64,000 nucleotides of DNA from Galeopsis tetrahit (lineage: Eukaryota; Streptophyta; Magnoliopsida; Lamiales; Lamiaceae): NCBI GenBank assembly GCA_963675135.1, contig OY776126.1:20587195-20651194 (forward strand), in the 5' to 3' direction. Shown here one piece after another: positions 57,854 to 64,000 of the stretch. Each line of letters starts with the position of its first letter. Position 1 is the stretch's first letter. The notes below the pieces were generated by a model. It was not told where the DNA came from and did no database searches. It saw only the letters and a list, made by a program, of their open reading frames with translations. A program made the position numbers and the translations under genes.

Positions 57854-58700
57854 ACCTTAGCTACCCCTTTTCATTCAAAACATGTCGACGAAGACTTTTC
57901 TCCCTCACATTCGAATGTATCCATGTGAGGAGATGCATTTCCCCACATTCGAGTTGTTTGCCACTTTATTTGTAAATTTCTCTTATACACCAAATTTGGA
58001 CACAACCTCGATACATTTAAAAATCGAGGTTTGATTTTTCTTTTATTGGAATTATTTTCAACTTCAAAATTAATTTAATTTTTGTCAACATACCAAAATT
58101 AAATTAAATTTCAAATGTGACTTTTATTGTCACCCGTGACTCGAGCATAATTTTCGATCAAATTATACTAGTCAAAATCTTTTGAACTAAATTCAAAACA
58201 AATTTATGCTCTTGAGCACAAATATTTAATTCCATATCAAATATAATTTGATACTCCTTCTTTGAGCCCAAAAATTAATTCATTAATTTTTGTTAACAGT
58301 CTAAGATCCAGTCAATTTGAATAAAAAATGAATTGATGGCTTACAACCAAATATTCAATCCAAACTTATACGAAAAATGAATTGATGGCTTACAACCAAA
58401 TATTCAATCCAAACTTACTTTCGTATACTGCAGTTGTGATAACTTCCCAGTATTGGACCAATTTTTAAATAATATATTATTTATTCAAAAATAGGAGAAA
58501 TGACATCCTATTTCAATTCTCTCTTTTAATTTGTGTGCAATTCCAATTTAATCCTCTTAATTAATTGATGTGATTAAATCCAATTTAATGCACATGATTA
58601 ATTGATGTAATTAATCAATTTGTTAGCACATCCTCTTGATTAATTGATGTAATTAATCAATTTTTCAGAAGCAATTCCAATTTAATTGGATCTCAGAATC
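57854..58700. other. AT-rich repeat-derived sequence with a tandem duplication
   Basis: A unit of about 51 bp (GAATTGATGGCTTACAACCAAA...) occurs twice in tandem at about 58328-58425. Short ATTAATTGATGTAATTAATC motifs recur at about 58560-58660. No gene is seen. Part of this may be an old LTR of the gypsy element that follows. Confidence 0.45.
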
Positions 58701-58944
58701 CTGCATAACAGGATATTGTCACACACGGAGTCAGAGTCGCATTTCTAGCCTTTAAGAATCGCATTTCACTTATTTCTATTTACCTAAACTGTGTCGTTTT
58801 ATGTTGGGTATTTTCATATAAATACCCTATGTTGTCGAATTGGATTTATTATGCAGAATTAAAACCTAATTCTATATCTCTCTCTCTTTCCCAATTCTCT
58901 CTCCTCTAACAGAATTTGTTGCACACACTGTGCGCATCTAACAG

Positions 58945-59919
58945 TGGCCTCAGAGCCAATTCTTCTTGCTGCTGCAACCTGCAAGTTGTTCAACAATGGT
59001 GAGCAACACTGATAGGATTGTTACATTGGAAAATCAAATGAGTGAAATTAAAGATGAACTATCAAAGAAATTTGATGCTATGACTGATGCTTTCAAACTA
59101 TAAATGGAGATGCTGACCAAGGAGATTAAGAACAATCATGGAAAAGCTCAAATGATAGAGGGAGGGTCAGGAGAAACTGCTGCTGCAATGGATAGACTAG
59201 AGGGTGGTTTGCTAGGGACAACACCTGAGGTAATTCATTTTACTAAAAACACTGAACAAAAACCCCAGGGTAGAACTCTTAAGATGGATTTTCCTAAATT
59301 CAATGGAGATGATCTAAGAGCTTGGATCAGAAGATGTAGGAAATATTTTATGTTTCACCCTATGAGTGACTATGGGAAGATTGTTCTCTCAACTATGAAT
59401 ATGGAAGGATCAGCAGATTACTGGTATGTTGATCAAATGGAGGGTAGAGAGAATATGCTTTGGGAACAATTTGTGGTGTTGGTCATAAACAAATTTGCCA
59501 ACATGAATGATGACAACTTGATAGGCAAATTCAATAAGTTAACACAAAAAGGATCAGTTAAGGAGTACATCAAGGAATTTAAAGTACTCAAAGCTTATAT
59601 GGGGACTATCCTTAAACATCTTACTGAGGAATATTGGGTCCAAAGCTTTATAAGTGGACTGAAGGAGGAGATTGAGAAATTTCTGCACATCATGAAGCCA
59701 ATGATGCTAGATGAGGCTATGCAATTGGCAATCAAACAAGAGGATTTGCTATTGGTGCAGAATAAGCATATCAAACCTGCTGCCAGACCTAATTCCAATT
59801 CCAATTGGAAACCTAATAATGATCCTAAGGAAAAGAGCAATGGAACTGAGAAGATATCTTCCAGAAGAGGCTAACTCCAGCTGAAATGGAAGCTAGAAGG
59901 AATAAAAATCTAATTAAAT
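58945..59919 (+). pseudogene. Ty3/gypsy gag fragment with primer-binding site
   Basis: TGGCCTCAGAGCC at 58945-58957 resembles the tRNA-iMet primer-binding site TGGTATCAGAGCC, so an LTR should end just before it. The gag frame starts at ATG 58996, is cut by an in-frame TAA at 59101-59103, and continues to 59874 as a Retrotrans_gag domain (KMDFPKFNGDDLRAWIRRCR, WEQFVVLVINKFANMNDDNL, GSVKEYIKEFKVL). After a frameshift near 59860 the next frame reads LTPAEMEARRNKNL, which normally precedes the gag zinc knuckle. The similarity stops at about 59919, where GTCGAC-rich sequence begins. No pol or second LTR is present. Confidence 0.8.
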
Positions 59920-59924
59920 ACACC

Positions 59925-60150
59925 TTCGTCGACAAATTGTTGTCGACGAGATTTATATTTGATCGACCTTACATAATCGAATTTAAAAAAAATTGTTTTT
60001 TTTTAATTTTCGACCAACCGTTTCGACCATATACATTTCCGTCGACAACGATTTGTCGATGAGAGTGTATATGGTCGACACTGGTTCGTCGAAAATTGAA
60101 AAAAAATTGTGATTTTTTTGAGTATATGGTCGACCATTTCTGTTTTTTTT
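59925..60150. repeat. GTCGAC-rich hairpin repeat
   Basis: The left arm (60005-60050: AATTTTCGACCAACC...CGACCATATACA...GTCGACAA) and the right arm (60051-60097) are inverted copies of each other, giving a nearly loop-free hairpin. Extra GTCGAC or TCGAC motifs and palindromic TCGTCGACAAATTGTTGTCGACGA-like sequence lie to the left. A further partial copy of the arm (TATATGGTCGACCA) lies to the right. I could not define a target duplication. It starts exactly where the gypsy gag breaks off. Confidence 0.6.
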
Positions 60151-60235
60151 TTTTGAGTTGATGATCGCCGGAAATAGTGTCACTGAAGTTGTATGTTAGG
60201 GGAAGGTGAAAGAAATGAAGGTGGGGGTGCATTCA

Positions 60236-60867
60236 GTAGGGAGGATGCATCTAGTATAGTGTATATTTAATGAAGGGTATTTTAAATTTTTTACCTATTA
60301 TTTTATTAATAAAACTGAAAGGGGAGTGCATCTCAAAATGGAGGTGCATATAGTCAGACCCTATAAATAATTTATTTTATGTTTGATGTTTGAGTTTCAT
60401 AAAATATCCATGATCATGTTCTATATATATGAAAACGAACATATCATGAGGATATATATATTTTGGATATGCACTAGTATTTTTTTATTGTTTATATATT
60501 TTTATTATTAGTGGTCTTAAAATTTAAAATAAAGATAATATATTTAATTTTTTATTCAACTCGGTGTGTTTTTTTCTTCTAACACAAATCATTATTTGAG
60601 GGGAAATCGTGTTAAATTGGACAAATTATAAGTGGACCCGAACTATATATCACACATGTTATAACACTAGAATATTGGTTTCATAACACGATAATTAATT
60701 AATTAATGAATCAAATTGTTAGGAGAAGAAAAGGGGCCCTAAAGTTGCGGTGACCTCCCTACAAATACTGTTGTTTTTGTCCTCCACATATTTTTACCAA
60801 AAAAAGCAAAAATATAAGAAAAGGCTCTCTTCTCGCCCTTCATTTGGGCCGAGAAAATAAAAAGCAA
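60236..60867. other. Intergenic and promoter region of the RALF gene
   Basis: AT-rich sequence without coding frames. It includes the upstream region of the RALF gene; no named element except the TATA box is claimed. Confidence 0.45.
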
Positions 60868-60875
60868 TATATAAG
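60868..60875 (+). promoter_or_regulatory. TATA box of the RALF gene
   Basis: TATATAAG lies about 64-71 bp upstream of the ATG at 60939. This is a plausible core promoter position for a gene with a short leader. An alternative TATA-like run lies nearer the ATG. Confidence 0.45.
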
Positions 60876-60938
60876 AAAACGAAAACAACTAATTTCACTT
60901 GAAAAAATATATATATCTAAAATTAATTCCCTCCCATA

Positions 60939-61304
60939 ATGGCTTCCCGAGTGGCTCTGGTTGTCCTATTGGTGGCCTTGGTGGCCATGGCGGTGACGAC
61001 GAAGGCGACAGCGTATCCAACCGATAACAATATCCATTACTACGGGCTGGGGTCTGCCGAAGGCGGTCAAGGACTGATAGGTGACTCCTTTGACCAAATG
61101 GAACAGGAGATGCTCATGGAGTCCGAGTCGACTCGTCGACAGCTGAGGCAGGCGGGGCACATCAGCTACGGGGCGATGGCTCGCAACAGGGTGCCCTGCA
61201 ACCAGCGCGGCCAGTCGTATTACAACTGCAACAGCCACCAGAAGGCTAACCCCTACCAACGTGGTTGCACCAGGGCCACCCGATGCGCTAGGAGTAACCG
61301 TTAA
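60939..61304 (+). CDS. RALF (rapid alkalinization factor) peptide precursor
   Basis: An intronless gene of 121 residues. Residues 1-25 form a hydrophobic signal peptide (VALVVLLVALVAMAV). An acidic pro-region ends in the dibasic RRQL (66-69), matching the RRxL site cut by the subtilase S1P. The mature peptide (about 70-121) contains ISYGAM, where the receptor-contacting YISY is HISY, and four cysteines: C87, C97 (CNQRGQSYYNC), C110 and C116 (GCTRATRC), which form the two family disulphides, plus ANPYQRGC. RALFs are secreted ligands of FERONIA-type receptor kinases with LLG co-receptors, and also bind cell-wall LRX proteins, raising apoplastic pH and restraining growth. The S1P site and length place it near the RALF1/22/23/33 type. 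Confidence 0.95.
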   Translation: MASRVALVVLLVALVAMAVTTKATAYPTDNNIHYYGLGSAEGGQGLIGDSFDQMEQEMLMESESTRRQLRQAGHISYGAMARNRVPCNQRGQSYYNCNSHQKANPYQRGCTRATRCARSNR

Positions 61305-61871
61305 TTCATCACATATTCACATCAATATGAATTCATCTCTTTATTTCCTATTTATTAGTATCTATATATGTGTGTTTTTGACGTGAATATGTGACTTACT
61401 TGCATGCATGTAGTTATGGGCTCATTATGTTGTAATACTATGTTTTGTTTTTTATGTTGATTTTATATACTTATTTATTTATACATACAAACATTGTTCA
61501 TTTTTATAATTTCATTTTCCCGACTTGTGTTGGGGTCAAAAAGGGGATTGAGAATATGTAAGAAAACATACGCAATGGGGATTTTTTTTGTTGCACCATG
61601 CAATTGAGCTACAATTTTACCTTCAAAAATTCAATTGAATAATTAAAAATATATTCAAACCCTAATTATAATTTAATTGGACAACTGGAAAATAAAAAAA
61701 ATTACATGGGAAATTTATAACTACAAGCAACAATCTTGATCTTCTATACTCCAAACTGGTGCTGACAAGTTTTTTCAGCCATAATCTTATAGAACAAAAA
61801 CAATCTAATTAGGACTATTTTCACATTCCCTAAAATCCTGAATCATGAATGAATGATAAGATAAATTTCCC
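61305..61871. other. 3' spacer between the RALF and kinase genes
   Basis: The two genes converge here. This is the RALF 3' untranslated region, then AT-rich spacer. Nothing else is recognised. Confidence 0.5.
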
Positions 61872-64000
61872 TCACTTACTTCTGTCATACACTGAGGAGA
61901 ATTCCATGGTACCACAAGTGACGTCTGTGGTTTGGAAGGGCGAAGACTTATCTTGTGATCCAGATGACGAAGCATGTGGGTCGTTGCATGAGTTCTTCAG
62001 AGCCAACATATCTTTAAGTAGGCCTGGTTTCGATATCTTCTCATCGTCCACGTCTATCTCACCTGTCAGTATTTTTACAACGGTAGACATGGTTGGGCGA
62101 CTTCTTGGCATATCTTGAGTGCATAAAAGTCCGACCATGAGATACTTGCGAGCCTCATCGTTACTGGGGTCCACCTCAAGTGCTTCGTCCACCAACTCGA
62201 TCAGCTTACCTTTCTCGTGCAGTCTCCATGCCTGCAAAGTAGGTCTACGTGAACTCTCTTCTTCAAAGTAATACGGTTTAGAATACGGAGTGATTCTGTT
62301 TAGCATGCAAAGTATCATGTTTTAAAAAATGCTTGATTTTAAAGTCTTCTCTAAGAAGTATATTCTGAAGACGGAAATAAACTGGAGAATTTTAAATTGG
62401 AGCGTGAACAGTGAACTATTCATCATTCATAAGAGATGCAAAAAGGGTGGCGACAATGTTTTAACTAGGGTAAATTACCAAAATGGAAACCCCTTTCGAT
62501 GTTTTGTCCAAGTTACCAAAAACAAAACCTGTATTTTGAATAATTACCAAATATTCATAGAAAGACAAAATATATGGTTTGACCGACAAATAATGCAAAA
62601 TATGAAACGATTTTGCATTTCTTGATCATTCAAACAAAAAAATTGGTCATTTTAAGAGGGTGTTTGGTAATTATTCAAAATTGCAGGGTTCTTTGGTAAA
62701 ACGTTGTGAGATTGGCTCCGAAGTGTCGAGTATGAAAATGATCAGAATTTCAGATTCAACCAAAAACTGAAAAATCCCATACCCTTTCAAGAAGATTCTG
62801 ATCCGGAGCTGGTAATCGATTATTCGTGTTAGGTCTCCCAGTCACAATCTCCAGAAGTAAAACGCCGAAACTATATATATCTGCTTTTCTCGTCAGCTTG
62901 CCCCGAATTGCATACTCAGGAGCCAAATAACCGCTGCAAACGAAAAACATGACAAGCGCTTATTAGAAGTAATGTACATTTGAAATTTACAAATAGTAAT
63001 GCAAAATCACAAAACAATCAATTGATGCAAATCTGAGAAAATCAAGACAAGTGAAATAGTTTTGCATTTCATGATGAATTGGTCTTTCTAAGGGTATTTG
63101 GTAATTATCCAGACCACATGGTTCTTTTGGTAATTTGGACGAATTTGAGGGAGGTTTTTGTAATGAAACCCAATAATTAATTGTTCCATACAACTATTTG
63201 TCCGGATTAATATCATTTTGGTCCCTAATGTTTATCTTTTTCTCCAATTTTGGTCTCCCTCTTTCACTTACTATCAAATTTGGTCCTGGAAGTACACTTT
63301 TACTCTCACATTTGTTTTCAATGTTCGTTGACTGTCGTAGACTGATGGAATCAAATATTTTAGGGTGCTAACGTAATATCTAAAAGTTTTTTTTTTTTTT
63401 ATAATTACATTTTAAGTAAAAAAAACTTTTAAATATGGATAATATCATTATATTTGAGGACCATAGTCGGTGAAAGAGAGGGACCAAAACTGGAAAAAAA
63501 AAAAAACTTTTGGAACCAAAAATGATATCATTACTATGTGTCCCATTTCTAAGTTCAGCAAATATCAGTTCATCACCGATATAAACTAGTGTAGGATTCT
63601 ACAAACTCACATGGTTCCAGCAACGCGTGTGCTGACATGAGAAATCGAGGTCGGAAAAAGCTTTGCCAGACCAAAATCTGAGATTTTTGGGGTGAAATCT
63701 TTGTCGAGGAGAACATTGCTCGCCTTAATGTCTCTGTGAACAATATGCGGCTGAATTTCCTCATGTAGGAAAGCAAGCCCTCGTGCCACCCCTATACAAA
63801 TCTGACGCCGTACTTTCCAGCTAAACTCAAGATTACTATATCTTCCCCCTGCATTATGAGTTAATCAGAATCTTCTCGACTTGTAATATCAAATTGAATT
63901 TGTATTGCTGGCTTACCTATAAGAGTTCGAGCAAGGCTATTATTTTCAAGATAGCCATACACCAATATTCTGTGGCTCCCTTCTGTGCAGCAACCGTACA
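61872..64000 (-). CDS. Receptor-like serine/threonine kinase, CRPK1-like (3' part; continues past the window)
   Basis: Five exons were read on the minus strand: 64000-63917 (partial), 63848-63611, 62933-62783, 62231-61872 and their GT-AG joints; the gene start lies beyond 64000. The translated part begins in kinase subdomain IV-V (YGCCTEGSHRILVYGYLENN SLA). It contains the catalytic loop HRDIKASNVLLD, DFGLAK, the activation segment with STRVAGT, APEYAIRGKLTRKADIYSFG, and CTQDMPRSRPTMSTVVKIL, then a Ser-rich tail. These are all residues of an active Ser/Thr kinase. The sequence is closest to the cytoplasmic kinase type of Arabidopsis CRPK1 (At1g16670), which acts in cold signalling, but the orthology is a judgement from the visible part. 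The exon joint AT|C restores GTIGYLAPEY. Confidence 0.88.
62232..62782. repeat. Kinase intron with a degenerate inverted repeat
   Basis: Inside the intron, TTTGAATAATTACCAAA at about 62536-62552 and its reverse-complement relative TTTGGTAATTATTCAAAA at about 62663-62680 are arms of an old hairpin element. Similar motifs (ATTTGGTAATTATCC) recur in the next intron near 63098-63112. Confidence 0.5.
63204..63532. mobile_element. Mutator-like MITE in a kinase intron
   Basis: Inverted arms of about 80 bp: left GGATTAATATCATTTTGGTCC, right in reverse AATGATATCATTTTTGGTTCC, continuing with matched TTTTGGTC(T)CCCTCTTTCAC blocks. The flanks are near-identical 11-bp repeats, ACTATTTGTCC (63193-63203) and ACTATGTGTCC (63533-63543). 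It lies wholly within the intron, leaving the splice sites untouched. Confidence 0.72.

Noticed and set aside
60939..61304. RALF gene considered as a cysteine-rich antimicrobial peptide
   Set aside because: The RRQL cleavage site, ISYGAM and the RALF cysteine spacing identify it clearly.
1..64000. tRNA, rRNA and CRISPR loci
   Set aside because: Apart from the SINE B-box at about 141-152 I found no tRNA-like fold or rRNA similarity, and no spacer-repeat array.

Overview
The window is nuclear DNA of a flowering plant. It is AT-rich, has GT-AG spliced genes of plant-specific families, and carries many plant transposon relics. The families (CLE, RALF, GTE, UBA2, MORF, CRPK1-like kinase) fit a dicot; nothing read here fixes the species.

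Layout. 1-7.5 kb is repeat-rich and holds a SINE, a PIF/Harbinger relic with a Mutator-like MITE nested in it, a LINE tail, a minisatellite, a long-TIR MULE MITE, and one real gene, a CLE peptide precursor (5271-5537, +). 7.5-15.3 kb is a second copy of the same Harbinger relic, split by a complete but defective Ty1/copia retrotransposon (7996-14666, 5-bp target duplication). 18.5-21.4 kb is a bromodomain-NET gene of the GTE type (+). 23.8-36.9 kb holds two tandem mitochondrial malate dehydrogenase genes (+) with the same seven-exon layout, separated by about 6.7 kb of repeats including a dead LINE ORF1. 37-43.6 kb has no gene I can support but holds a Stowaway MITE and a probable hAT-like element. 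43.7-44.9 kb is a UBA2-type RNA-binding protein (-), divergent from a NUMOD3-domain gene (45.6-48.6 kb, +). 49.3-51.5 kb is a MORF8-like organellar RNA-editing factor (-), and 52.3-53.1 kb a BED zinc-finger gene (-). 54-60.2 kb is again repeat-rich: a hAT MITE, tandem duplications, copia and gypsy fragments, and a GTCGAC-rich hairpin. 60.9-61.3 kb is a RALF peptide gene (+). 61.9-64.0 kb is the 3' part of a CRPK1-like protein kinase (-) that runs off the end.

Main discovery candidate: the first malate dehydrogenase gene (23768-27314) does not stop where its tandem sister stops. Its last exon continues in frame, through a short linker, into a recognisable succinate dehydrogenase subunit 3 (SDH3, membrane anchor of complex II). 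The MDH catalytic motifs and the SDH3 haem-ligand and ubiquinone-site residues are mostly present. The sister gene (33996-36853) is a normal 348-residue mMDH. This looks like a mitochondrial sdh3 gene, transferred to the nucleus, that took over one copy of a duplicated mMDH gene. The locus may encode a bifunctional TCA-cycle fusion protein or, by exon skipping, an SDH3 carrying the MDH presequence. All exon coordinates were read by eye from splice signals and reading phase, without transcript data.
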